From positions 1 through 34,438 of the forward strand of contig JAOATP010000157.1 in the NCBI GenBank assembly GCA_030158185.1: a stretch of 34,438 nucleotides of DNA, given 5' to 3'. The notes under the pieces are model-generated. The model made no database searches. It saw only the letters and a list, made by a program, of their open reading frames with translations, and was not told the DNA's origin. Of this stretch, positions 11,419 to 20,238 are shown piece after piece. The stretch is from Propionicimonas sp. Its GTDB lineage: Bacteria; Actinomycetota; Actinomycetes; Propionibacteriales; Propionibacteriaceae. Numbering within the stretch: the stretch's first letter is position 1; the number at the start of each line of letters is the position of its first letter. The translations under genes and the position numbers were made by a program.

Positions 11419-11502
11419 GGTCAGGAGTCTATGAAAGGGAACGGGTGGTGGCGGCAAGATTACGAAGGCGTTGCTGGCACCCCACGGGCGGCGTGTCGCC
11501 GG

Positions 11503-11681
11503 TTGCAGGCCTTCTGGGCCCGCCTACTCTCGGAACCAGGACGGTCTCCTCCGTCCATCGAGAGGCAACTGATGCGACGTTGCGGCAGCGCAACCCGCGG
11601 GCCCGCACCAGGCCCGAGCCCCTTCGGCTGACCACCACGTGAGCCGGACGACGGTGACGTGCGGCTCGGACAGGATCGACA
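11503..11681 (+). promoter_or_regulatory. putative phoH2 promoter and structured leader containing a 19-codon ORF
   Basis: TTGCAG (11503-11508)-N16-TACTCT (11525-11530); hairpins GGACGG/CCGTCC, GTTGCG-gcag-CGCAAC, GAGCCG/CGGCTC; ATG 11573 to TGA 11631 encodes MRRCGSATRGPAPGPSPFG. Confidence 0.35.
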
Positions 11682-13022
11682 ATGCCCCGCTCCTCGACCC
11701 GTACCGTGTTCGCAGGAACCCGGGAGTCCGCGCTGGCGCTGAAGACCTTCGTGATCGACACCTCCGTCCTGCTCAGTGATCCGCATGCGCTGCGGAATTT
11801 CGCCGAGCACAACGTGGTCGTCCCGATCGTGGTGATCACGGAACTGGAGGCCAAACGCCACCATCCCGAACTCGGCTACTTCGCCCGCACGGCGCTGCGC
11901 GACCTGGACGACCTGCGCATCCGCTACGGCCGTCTCGATGCCCCGATCCCGATCAACGAGGTGGAGGGGACGCTGCGCGTCGAGCTGAACCACACCGACC
12001 CCGAGGTGCTCCCCGCGGGCTTCCGGCTGGGTGACAACGACTCCCGCATCCTTGCCGTCGCGCTGAACTACCGGGCAGAGGGCAACGACGTCGTGCTGGT
12101 CAGCAAGGACCTGCCGATGCGTGTGAAGGCTTCCGCCGTCGGCCTGGCTGCGGAGGAGTACCGCCACGAGATCACGCCCGACTCGGGCTGGACCGGCATG
12201 GCGGAGGTGGACGTCACCACGGCAACGATCGAGCACCTGTACTCCGAAGGCAGCGTCGTCGTCCCCGAGGCGCTCGACCTGCCCTGCCACACCGGCGTCG
12301 TCCTGCACGGCTCCAGCTCCTCAGCGCTCGGACGGGTGCTGCCCGACGGCTCCGTCCGACGGGTGTTGGACCGCGAGGTCTTCGGCATCCGTGGCCGCTC
12401 CGCGGAGCAGCGGGTGGCGCTCGACCTGCTGCAGGATCCCGACATCGGCATCATCTCCATGGGCGGACGGGCAGGCACCGGCAAGTCGGCGCTGGCCCTG
12501 TGCGCGGGTCTCGAGGCCGTACTGGAACGCCGCCAGCACTCCAAGGTGATCGTGTTCCGTCCGCTCTACGCTGTCGGCGGCCAGGAACTCGGCTACCTGC
12601 CCGGCAGCGAGAACGAGAAGATGTCGCCCTGGGGCCAGGCGGTGTTCGACACCCTCGGCGCCGTGACGACCCAGGAGGTCGTCGAGGAGGTCGTCGAGCG
12701 CGAGATGCTCGAGGTCCTGCCCCTCACGCACATCCGCGGCCGCTCGCTGCACGACGCGTTCGTGATCGTCGACGAGGCGCAGTCGCTCGAGCGCAACGTG
12801 CTGCTCACGGTGCTGAGCCGCATCGGGCAGAACTCGCGGGTCGTGCTCACCCATGACGTCGCCCAGCGCGACAACCTGCGCGTCGGACGCCACGACGGTG
12901 TCGTCGCCGTCGTCGAGCGGCTGAAGGGCCACCAGCTGTTCGCCCACGTGACCCTCACCCGCTCGGAGCGCTCGCCGATCGCCGCGCTGGTCACCGACCT
13001 GCTGGAGGACGTGGGCATCTGA
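11682..13022 (+). CDS. phoH2: PhoH2-type PIN domain-PhoH ATPase fusion
   Basis: PIN start [15 protein letters not shown]...[26 protein letters not shown]; PhoH Walker [12 protein letters not shown] and Walker [14 protein letters not shown]. Confidence 0.93.
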   Translation: MPRSSTRTVFAGTRESALALKTFVIDTSVLLSDPHALRNFAEHNVVVPIVVITELEAKRHHPELGYFARTALRDLDDLRIRYGRLDAPIPINEVEGTLRVELNHTDPEVLPAGFRLGDNDSRILAVALNYRAEGNDVVLVSKDLPMRVKASAVGLAAEEYRHEITPDSGWTGMAEVDVTTATIEHLYSEGSVVVPEALDLPCHTGVVLHGSSSSALGRVLPDGSVRRVLDREVFGIRGRSAEQRVALDLLQDPDIGIISMGGRAGTGKSALALCAGLEAVLERRQHSKVIVFRPLYAVGGQELGYLPGSENEKMSPWGQAVFDTLGAVTTQEVVEEVVEREMLEVLPLTHIRGRSLHDAFVIVDEAQSLERNVLLTVLSRIGQNSRVVLTHDVAQRDNLRVGRHDGVVAVVERLKGHQLFAHVTLTRSERSPIAALVTDLLEDVGI

Positions 13023-13366
13023 TGGAACGCAACGTCCTCGGCGGCGAGCTGCAGCTGTGCGGTACCGACCCGGTCACCGGGTTCTTCCGTGACGGCTGCT
13101 GCAACACCGGCGAGGACGACGTCGGCAGCCACACCATCTGCGCGGTGATGACGCGGGAGTTCCTCGACCACCAGCGCAGCATCGGCAACGACCTCACAGC
13201 TGCGATGCCGATGTACGGCTTCCCCGGCCTCGTGCCGGGGGACCGCTGGTGTGTCACGGCGGTGAACTGGGCACGCGCCTATGCAGCGGGGGTTGCCGCC
13301 CCGGTGGTGCTGGCCGCGACGAACGCCGCCGTGCTCGACCTGGTGCCGCTGGTGGCGTTGCAGTAA
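13022..13366 (+). CDS. DUF2237 family protein
   Basis: RNVLGGELQLCGTDPVTGFFRDGCCNTGEDDVGSHTICAVMTREFLDHQRSIGNDLTAAMP...PGDRWCV; start overlaps phoH2 stop region. Confidence 0.93.
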   Translation: MERNVLGGELQLCGTDPVTGFFRDGCCNTGEDDVGSHTICAVMTREFLDHQRSIGNDLTAAMPMYGFPGLVPGDRWCVTAVNWARAYAAGVAAPVVLAATNAAVLDLVPLVALQ

Positions 13367-13418
13367 CATGCCGTCGACGTCCCCGACGACCCCGGCTCGT
13401 TGGTCTGCGCCGCCCCCC

Positions 13419-13474
13419 ACCGACTTGTCATAACCACGGAGGGCTATAGCCTCCTGTGGTTCTGACAACTCGGT
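13419..13474. terminator. long imperfect palindrome, probable bidirectional terminator
   Basis: ACCGAcTTGTCAtaACCACGGAGG-gctatag-CCTCCtGTGGTtcTGACAActCGGT; contains the stop of the spermidine synthase-like gene. Confidence 0.65.
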
Positions 13475-14081
13475 AGAGGGCGTAGGTGAAGCTGCGTCCC
13501 TGGCGGGTCACCGGGACGCTGATCAGCTCGACCGCGCCTGCGATCCGTTCGAGGGTGGACGCGAGTTCTGGGCTCGCCGTCTCGCACCAGACCACGAGGC
13601 GTCCGCCCTCGGTGAGCGCCTGCAGGCACCTGCGGAGGAAGGCCTCCGCGTACACCCGCCGGTTGTGGTCGTGGATCAGGAAAGTGGGGCCGTTGTCGAC
13701 GTCGAGGAGGATCGCGTCCCAGGTGCCGTCCAGATGGTCGACGATGTCACCGTCCACCAGCTCCGAACGCGGGTCGGCGGCCACGCGTCCCAGCTGTGCT
13801 GTGACCCCCTCGCGGGCCCAGGTGATGAGCGGATCGGCCAGTTCGACGACCTTGACGCGCTCTGCGCCGGCGTCCAGCAGGCGCGCGGCGGTGTAGCCGA
13901 GGCCGAGCCCGCCGACCAGCACGCGTCCTGGTGGGGAGCCGGCCGCATCGGCGAGGGCGAGTTCCGAGGTGACCTCTGCGGAGTCCATCGCGAACACCCC
14001 GTTCACCACCAGTTCGTCCACGTCGTCGCGCCGGCGCAGCACGACCTCACCCACCGGCGTGTCGGCGCGAGCGATGATCAT
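13428..14081 (-). CDS. spermidine synthase-like SAM-dependent methyltransferase-fold protein
   Basis: VLVGGLGLGYTAARLLDAGAERVKVVELADPLITWARE...YDAILLDVDNGPTFLIH-like motif. Confidence 0.88.
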   Translation of the reverse strand: MIIARADTPVGEVVLRRRDDVDELVVNGVFAMDSAEVTSELALADAAGSPPGRVLVGGLGLGYTAARLLDAGAERVKVVELADPLITWAREGVTAQLGRVAADPRSELVDGDIVDHLDGTWDAILLDVDNGPTFLIHDHNRRVYAEAFLRRCLQALTEGGRLVVWCETASPELASTLERIAGAVELISVPVTRQGRSFTYALYRVVRTTGGYSPPWL

Positions 14082-14185
14082 GGGCCAATTCTGCCGAACA
14101 GATCCTGCAACGGGAGAGCAATTGCCGGGGGTTACGGACGGGTAGGAGTCAGTCCTAGGCTCTCGCCCGATCCAAGGAGGCGCTG

Positions 14186-16039
14186 ATGTACAACCCCGAC
14201 CCGTCCTTCGGCCCGGAGGACACCGCGCTGCGTGCTGCCGCTGCCGCCGACCCGATCGGCTTCTGGGCCGACCGCGCAGCGGAGCTGGAGTGGTACCAGC
14301 CCTGGGACAAGGTGCTGGACGACTCCAATCCGCCGTTCTTCCAGTGGTTCACGGGTGCGCGGACGAACATCGTCCACAACTGCATCGACCGGCACCTGTC
14401 AGGGCCGTACAAGAACAAGCTGGCCCTGATCTGGGTGGGGGAGAACGGCACCGACTACCAGACCTTCAGCTACTTCAGCCTGAACCGCGAGGTCATGAAG
14501 ATGGCGAACGTCCTGAAGGCTATGGGCATCACCAGGGGCGACCGGGTGACGATCTACCTGCCGCGGATCCCCGAGGTGGTGTTCGCGATGCTGGCCTGCG
14601 CCAAGCTGGGCGCTGTGCACTCGGTGGTCTTCGCCGGCTTCTCGGCCGACGCCCTCGCCGACCGCATCGACGACTCCGCGTCGAAGGTGGTGGTCACGGC
14701 GGACGGGTCGTGGGTGAACGGCGGCATCTTCAAGCTCAAGGACATCGTTGACGAGGCGATCCGGTTCTCGCCGTCCGTGGAGAACGTCATCGTTGTGAAG
14801 CGCACCGGCCACGAGGTGACGATGGACCCGCTGCGCGACCACTGGTACCACGATCTCACCGCGCTCCCGATCGCGAACGGGCCCTGCCCCACCGAGGAGA
14901 TGGACGCCGAGGATCCGCTGTTCATCCTGTACACGTCCGGCTCGACGGGGAAGCCGAAGGCGATCCTGCACACCCACGGCGGCTACATGGTGGGCACCTA
15001 CACGACGCTGAAGTACACCTTCGACATCAAGGACGAGGACCGCTGGTGGTGCACCGCCGACCCTGGCTGGATCACCGGGCACTCCTACCTCGTGTACGGC
15101 CCGCTGCTGAACGGGGCGACGTCGTTCATGTTCGAGGGCGGGCCCACCTACCCCTACCCGAACCGGTGGTGGCAGCTGATCGAGTACTACGGAATCACGA
15201 CCTTCTACACCGCGCCGACGGCGATCCGCTCGCTGATGCGTTTCGGTGAGGCGTGGCCGAACCGCCACGACCTGTCGTCGTTGCGGCTGCTCGGGTCGGT
15301 CGGGGAGCCGATCAACCCGGAGGCCTGGGAATGGCTGCATCGCGTGGTCGGCAAGGACCAGTGCCCGATCATGGACACCTGGTGGCAGACGGAGACCGGC
15401 ATGTTCCAGATCTGCCCGACCCCGTCCATGCCGCTGAAGCCGGGCTCTGCGGGCAAGCCGTTCTACGGCCAGGAGGCGGAGATCCTCGACGAGGCCGGCG
15501 ATCCGGTGGCCGACGGCGAGGAGGGCTACCTTGTGCTGAAGAACCCGTGGCCGGCGATGATGCGGACGCTGTACAAGGACGACCAGCGCTACCTCGACAC
15601 CTACTGGTCGAAGTACCCGGGCAAGTACCTGGCCGGCGACTCTGCGCGGCGGGACGAGGACGGCTACTACTGGGTGATCGGACGCACCGACGACGTCATC
15701 AAGGTGTCCGGACACCGGCTCGGGACGGCAGAGGTGGAGTCGGCACTGGTCTCGCACCCGGCCGTTGCCGAGGCAGCGGCGATCGGACTGCCCCACGACG
15801 TGAAGGGCAACGCGATCCACGTGTTCGTGGTCCTGCGGATGGGCTTCGAGGGCAGCCAGGAGCTCGCCGAGGACCTCCGCAAGCACGTCTCCACCCATCT
15901 GTCGCCGATCGCCAAGCCCGACTGGATCGACTTCACGGACAAGCTGCCCAAGACGCGTTCGGGCAAGATCATGCGCCGCGTGCTGAAGGCAAGGGCCCTC
16001 GGGCAGGACGAGGGTGACCTCAGCACGCTGGAGGAATGA
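14186..16039 (+). CDS. acs: AMP-dependent acyl/acetyl-CoA synthetase
   Basis: ILYTSGSTGKPKAILHTHGGYMVG; WWCTADPGWITGHSY; DTWWQTETG; PKTRSGKIMRR; AAGGAGG SD upstream. Confidence 0.92.
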   Translation: MYNPDPSFGPEDTALRAAAAADPIGFWADRAAELEWYQPWDKVLDDSNPPFFQWFTGARTNIVHNCIDRHLSGPYKNKLALIWVGENGTDYQTFSYFSLNREVMKMANVLKAMGITRGDRVTIYLPRIPEVVFAMLACAKLGAVHSVVFAGFSADALADRIDDSASKVVVTADGSWVNGGIFKLKDIVDEAIRFSPSVENVIVVKRTGHEVTMDPLRDHWYHDLTALPIANGPCPTEEMDAEDPLFILYTSGSTGKPKAILHTHGGYMVGTYTTLKYTFDIKDEDRWWCTADPGWITGHSYLVYGPLLNGATSFMFEGGPTYPYPNRWWQLIEYYGITTFYTAPTAIRSLMRFGEAWPNRHDLSSLRLLGSVGEPINPEAWEWLHRVVGKDQCPIMDTWWQTETGMFQICPTPSMPLKPGSAGKPFYGQEAEILDEAGDPVADGEEGYLVLKNPWPAMMRTLYKDDQRYLDTYWSKYPGKYLAGDSARRDEDGYYWVIGRTDDVIKVSGHRLGTAEVESALVSHPAVAEAAAIGLPHDVKGNAIHVFVVLRMGFEGSQELAEDLRKHVSTHLSPIAKPDWIDFTDKLPKTRSGKIMRRVLKARALGQDEGDLSTLEE

Positions 16040-16051
16040 CACGCTGAGCAA

Positions 16052-17416
16052 TCAGGCGGCAGTCAACGGTGGTGACAGCGACTCCTGGCCGCCACCGTTG
16101 CCCCTGCCCGAGGCGAAACGCGCATGGCGGATCGGTCTTCGTCGGGGATCGAGCCTTGCTGGTGGGAGGAACTCGGGCACCCCGTCTGCGGCAAGGCGGA
16201 CCTCCCACTGATCCCGCACGCCGTACAGGGCGGGTTCAACGACGCCGTGGTGATGCTTGCAGACCAGGACCAGATCAGAGAGTGCCGTTGTGCCCCCCAG
16301 CCTCCATGGGACCACATGGTGCGCTTCGCAGACGCCAGGCCGCGCTGCGCAGCTGGGGAAGACGCAGCCGCCGTCCCGAAGCACGAGCGCAGTGTGGATT
16401 GCGGGGGTGACAAGACGCCGCTCACGGCCCACGTCGAGGATCTCGCTCGGCCCGCCGAGGACAGCAGGAATGATGCCGGCGTCGCAGCACAGCCTGCGGA
16501 GTTCACCGGCGGAGATTTGCTGGTCGTCGGCGATCAGGCCGGCTCCGGCCGCTTCGGCGAGCAGCATGGCGTAGTCGAGCTTCACGATCACCCGCGGACG
16601 GTCGCCGCCCGAGCTGGGTGCCTGCTGGGTCACCTGGTGCTGGTGGATCATGGCGATCAGGGCATCGGCCCGGCGCTGCTCGGGTGTGAGTGTCGGGGCG
16701 AGCGGGTCGCGTTCCTCCTGAACGCATCGTCGCGATGACTCTGCGTGCGCGTCCAGGAGTGCCATCCAGGCCTCGGCCTCCACTCGCGGCAACGAGCCGT
16801 TGAAGCGGACGGACCCACCCTCGCGGAAGAATCGCAGCGACCGGTCTCGCTCTGCCGCCTCCGCCTCCCGCTGCAGCCGGGTCTCCAGGAGCTCGTCCGC
16901 ACGGCGAGGGGCGACCTCCTGAAGTACCAGCCCCGCAGCCTTGGCCAGGTGGTCGGTGTCGAGGCTGCCTGCAAGGTCGACCAGGAGCTCCGCTGCACGC
17001 TCCTGCTGGTTCCTGTCGAGCTGAGGAGCCAACTGGTCGAGCACCCGCGTGATCGCCCGAGCCTGCCCCGCGCCGATCGTTCCCGAGGCGGCAGCCCGAC
17101 CCACCTCAGGATGGCTCGCCAACTCCTTCGCCTTGAACAGGGCGCCGGCCGCCTCGCGCCGTGACAGCTTCTGGTCGACGCCGAGCCAGGACGTTGTCGG
17201 TGTGCCGGTCGACCGCAGGGAAGCCTGCGCCTGGTCGGCCTCTGCCAGCAGAAGCGCAGCCAGGGCGTCGAGACGTCCGGTGAGCTTCCTGGCGAGAGCC
17301 GCGCACTCGAGCTGTGCTTCCGGGCTCAGGGCCGAGCGGTCGGGGTCGATCCGATCGAGCAGGGCGGAGGCCCGGACCAGCGCCTCGCTGGTCGTGATCG
17401 GCTGCTCCGCTTCCAT
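16052..17416 (-). CDS. DUF222 / 13E12-repeat family protein with C-terminal HNH endonuclease domain
   Basis: N-term DUF222-type helical region; CVFPSCAARPGVCEAHHVVPWRLGGTTALSDLVLVCKHHHGVV HNH signature. Confidence 0.93.
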   Translation of the reverse strand: MEAEQPITTSEALVRASALLDRIDPDRSALSPEAQLECAALARKLTGRLDALAALLLAEADQAQASLRSTGTPTTSWLGVDQKLSRREAAGALFKAKELASHPEVGRAAASGTIGAGQARAITRVLDQLAPQLDRNQQERAAELLVDLAGSLDTDHLAKAAGLVLQEVAPRRADELLETRLQREAEAAERDRSLRFFREGGSVRFNGSLPRVEAEAWMALLDAHAESSRRCVQEERDPLAPTLTPEQRRADALIAMIHQHQVTQQAPSSGGDRPRVIVKLDYAMLLAEAAGAGLIADDQQISAGELRRLCCDAGIIPAVLGGPSEILDVGRERRLVTPAIHTALVLRDGGCVFPSCAARPGVCEAHHVVPWRLGGTTALSDLVLVCKHHHGVVEPALYGVRDQWEVRLAADGVPEFLPPARLDPRRRPIRHARFASGRGNGGGQESLSPPLTAA

Positions 17417-17448
17417 GCATCAAGTCAAACACCCGCCACTGACAGTTA

Positions 17449-17464
17449 TCGAACAGGCGTTCGC
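17449..17464. promoter_or_regulatory. LexA/SOS box upstream of DUF222-HNH gene
   Basis: TCGAACAGGCGTTCGC, 11/12 match to the actinobacterial SOS box TCGAAC-N4-GTTCGA, 33-48 nt upstream of ATG 17416. Confidence 0.75.
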
Positions 17465-17487
17465 AGAGTGTCTTGAGTGCTTGGTCA

Positions 17488-17518
17488 CCCCTGCCGAACA
17501 CCGTGGGTGTCGGAGGGG
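17488..17518. repeat. intergenic hairpin in divergent promoter region
   Basis: CCCCT(g)CCG(a)ACACC-GTG-GGTGT-CGG-AGGGG, 13 paired bases. Confidence 0.5.
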
Positions 17519-17616
17519 CGTGGTGGAGTGGATCGTGGCATTGAGTTGAATCGGGAAAGGCGAAGCGCGGTGACCAGGGTTTCGGCGAGGCTGCAGCGTG
17601 GTGAAGGTTCTCGGCG

Positions 17617-18285
17617 ATGACCGGGTCGCGCATCGGGCCCTTGTGGGCCGTCCTGCGAATCCTCACGCGGCCATGGGCGTTCTACCTCCTCCTCATCGCT
17701 GTCAGTGCCGTGCTCTACGCGCTCGGACGAGGCTGGGTGGTGTTCTGGCTCTGGGGCCTGGTGATCCTTGCTTCGTGGGCAGTGGTCCTTGTCGTTGCCG
17801 CCTTCGCGCGTCCGGTGCGTCCGATCTCCGAGGTGTCTGCCCTCGCCGCTCGAGTGGTGATGATGTTCCGGTGGCTCTGGTCCATGGTGTTCTTCGGAAT
17901 TGCCGCGTGGTACGGCGGGATGGTCGGCGCTTTCATGTCGGTGGCGCGATCATCGAACGAGATCGCAGCACTTCTTCCCCAGGTGGTCTTGTTCCCGGTC
18001 GGCCTGGCTGGTCCGCTCCTTCTCTGGCTCGTGTCGATGGTGGTTGGCGTTGACCTCCTCAGAATGCGTGGAGCAGGCCGATCGCTGGCCATCATGCGGG
18101 CTGGAGGCGGGTACCAGCGCCTCGTGAGTCGACTACCGATTCCGGTAACGCCCGCTATTACCCGCCTTCTTCGCAACTTCGTCAAGGCATGCGCTGACCC
18201 GACCGCCATCCTGATGGCGTGCTACATCGCGCCAGTAGTCCTGATATCAGCCGTTTCGACGAGCATCCTCCTCGCGGCGCGCTGA
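17617..18285 (+). CDS. hypothetical multi-pass membrane protein
   Basis: 222 aa with several hydrophobic segments; no family recognised. Confidence 0.65.
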   Translation: MTGSRIGPLWAVLRILTRPWAFYLLLIAVSAVLYALGRGWVVFWLWGLVILASWAVVLVVAAFARPVRPISEVSALAARVVMMFRWLWSMVFFGIAAWYGGMVGAFMSVARSSNEIAALLPQVVLFPVGLAGPLLLWLVSMVVGVDLLRMRGAGRSLAIMRAGGGYQRLVSRLPIPVTPAITRLLRNFVKACADPTAILMACYIAPVVLISAVSTSILLAAR

Positions 18286-18301
18286 CAATGGTGCGCAGCC
18301 C

Positions 18302-18335
18302 TTGACTATGTGCAGAAAATGCATATGCTCAGAAT
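18302..18335 (+). promoter_or_regulatory. sigma70-like promoter, predicted leaderless transcript
   Basis: TTGACT (18302-18307)-N16-TATGCT (18324-18329), 6 nt, then ATG 18336. Confidence 0.6.
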
Positions 18336-18710
18336 ATGGACGAAACCGGATGGCGCGACAGTGCCGAGCAGGCGCAACAGGCGATCGAGCGGGCTCTCGG
18401 CGCGACCGAACCTGACGCGGCCGTCGCGGAACTGAGCGGGGCGGGCAAGGCGCTCGACGACGCCCTCAGGGAGGCGATGGCGGCGTCGGCACTCGCAGGC
18501 ACGAGCATGCGCAGGCTTGCCGAGATCGCCGGCATGGCGCCGAACTCCGTGCCGCCGAGGCTGGCGCGCAGCAAGTCGCTCAGCCCGTACGCCGACGAGG
18601 GTTCCATCACCTCCCAGGGCATCGCCGTCGCGCGCTACGACGCCGCGTCCGGTCGTCCGCCGATGACCTTCCAACCGCGCAGAAAGGACAGCAGGCATGA
18701 CCAATCCTGA
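18336..18710 (+). CDS. small HTH-like protein upstream of VWA gene
   Basis: 124 aa; possible helix-turn-helix SMRRLAEIAGMAPNSVPPRLARS; 14-nt overlap with next CDS. Confidence 0.65.
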   Translation: MDETGWRDSAEQAQQAIERALGATEPDAAVAELSGAGKALDDALREAMAASALAGTSMRRLAEIAGMAPNSVPPRLARSKSLSPYADEGSITSQGIAVARYDAASGRPPMTFQPRRKDSRHDQS

Positions 18711-19338
18711 CCTCACCCACATCGAGTTCGTGCTCGATCGCTCGGGTTCGATGCACTCCATCAAGGAGGACATCCAGGGAGGCTTCGACGCCTTCATCGC
18801 CGACCAGCGCAGCCATCCCGGCGAGTGCACCGTGAGCCTTGCCCAGTTCGACAACGAGTACGAGACCGTCTTCACAGCCATCGACGTCCGCGAGGTGCGT
18901 CCGCTCACCCTTCAGCCCCGGGGAGCAACAGCCATGCTGGACGCGATCGGCCGCAGCGTCATCGCGCTGGGGGAGCGGCTCGCGGCGCTGCCGGAGGCCG
19001 AACGGCCGGGGACGGTGGTGGTCGCCATCATGACCGACGGCATGGAGAACGCCTCCAGCGAGTTCACCCACGAAGCGATCAAGGGCCTGATCACCCGGCA
19101 GGAGCACGACTACAGCTGGCAATTCCTCTACATGGGTGCCGACCAGGACGCCATCGAGGTGGGCGCGCGCATCGGCGTCCGCGCTGACCGCTCGCTGACC
19201 TACGCCCGCGGCAAGTCGAGGGAGGCCTACGCCGCGAGTTCGAAGCTGACCCGCAGCCTCAAGGAGGCGACGGTCGCCGGCGCTCCGCTCGCCGCCATCG
19301 CCTTCAGCGAGGAGGACCGGAAGTCCACGAAGGCCTGA
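18697..19338 (+). CDS. VWA (von Willebrand factor A) domain protein
   Basis: MIDAS motif DRSGSM, then LQPRGATAMLDAIG and IMTDGMENAS. Confidence 0.9.
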   Translation: MTNPDLTHIEFVLDRSGSMHSIKEDIQGGFDAFIADQRSHPGECTVSLAQFDNEYETVFTAIDVREVRPLTLQPRGATAMLDAIGRSVIALGERLAALPEAERPGTVVVAIMTDGMENASSEFTHEAIKGLITRQEHDYSWQFLYMGADQDAIEVGARIGVRADRSLTYARGKSREAYAASSKLTRSLKEATVAGAPLAAIAFSEEDRKSTKA

Positions 19339-19356
19339 CGGTTCGCGACGTCCTCG

Positions 19357-19629
19357 TCAGCTGTAGCGGTGGTTCTTCTCGGAATGGGCCGCCTCGCGGG
19401 TGCACGCCCTCCCGTTCATGGACTTGTGCCCGCAGCGCGCACCTTCGGCGGCTGGCTCCGGAACGGCTGCTGCGGCACGGGCGGGCCTGGCTGCGGTCTT
19501 GCGGGTCGCCGGTGCAGGAGCGGACGGCGTCGAGGCCCGTCCGACGGGAGCCGCGTCACCACGGCCGGCGGCCTGGTTGCTGGCGTACCTGGCTTCACGC
19601 ATCGCCCTCTGGGCGTCGACCTTGCTCAT
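19357..19629 (-). CDS. small basic protein with C-terminal Cys/His motif
   Basis: 90 aa; Ala/Pro-rich linker then CGHKSMNGRACTREAAHSEKNHRYS; convergent with the VWA gene. Confidence 0.6.
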   Translation of the reverse strand: MSKVDAQRAMREARYASNQAAGRGDAAPVGRASTPSAPAPATRKTAARPARAAAAVPEPAAEGARCGHKSMNGRACTREAAHSEKNHRYS

Positions 19630-19807
19630 CGTCGGTTCACGCCGGTGATCCTACGGTGCCGCGGCACGATGTTTCGACGACGCCGGGTCAGCCGCCACGC
19701 TCGGCCTGGGGTGGGGGGAAGTACCCACGGGCGGGCTCGTGGCACCTCTCGGAATTGTCAGAACCCTGCAGGAGACTGACGGCGGACCAACAAACGGAGG
19801 GACCACC

Positions 19808-20230
19808 ATGGCAGTGCTCAACCCCTATCTCAGCTTCCGCGGCAACGCTCGCGAGGCGATGGAGTTCTACAAGTCGGTGTTCGGGGGAGAGCTGACGGTC
19901 TCCACCTTCGGGGAGTTCCCGATGCCCGGCATCGGGCCGGACGAGGTGGACAAGATCATGCACGGCCAGCTCACCACCCCGGCCGGCTTCACGCTGATGG
20001 GTGCCGACACTCCGGAGGGCATGCCGTACGACGACAGCAGCGGCGGCATCACGATCTCGGTCAGCGGTGCAGACGAGACCGAGCTCCGCGGCTACTGGGA
20101 CGGCCTCGCCGACGGCGGCGAGATCACCATGCCGCTGGAGAAGGCGCCCTGGGGCGACTCCTTCGGGCAGCTGAACGACCGTTACGGCACTCCGTGGATG
20201 TTCAACATCGGCGGCAGCCCCGAGGCCTGA
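19808..20230 (+). CDS. VOC family (PhnB/glyoxalase-like) protein
   Basis: NPYLSFRGNAREAMEFYKSVFGGELTVSTFGEFP...YGTPWMFNIG; SD GGAGGG upstream. Confidence 0.93.
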   Translation: MAVLNPYLSFRGNAREAMEFYKSVFGGELTVSTFGEFPMPGIGPDEVDKIMHGQLTTPAGFTLMGADTPEGMPYDDSSGGITISVSGADETELRGYWDGLADGGEITMPLEKAPWGDSFGQLNDRYGTPWMFNIGGSPEA

Positions 20231-20238
20231 GCCGATGC

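Noticed and set aside
16052-17416. DUF222-HNH gene as an inserted mobile element with flanking repeats
   Set aside because: No terminal inverted repeats or target-site duplications could be seen around it, despite close packing next to acs.
19739-19807. Upstream ATG (19739) as start of the VOC protein
   Set aside because: Family similarity starts at MAVLNPYLSFRG and a clear SD (GGAGGG) precedes ATG 19808.
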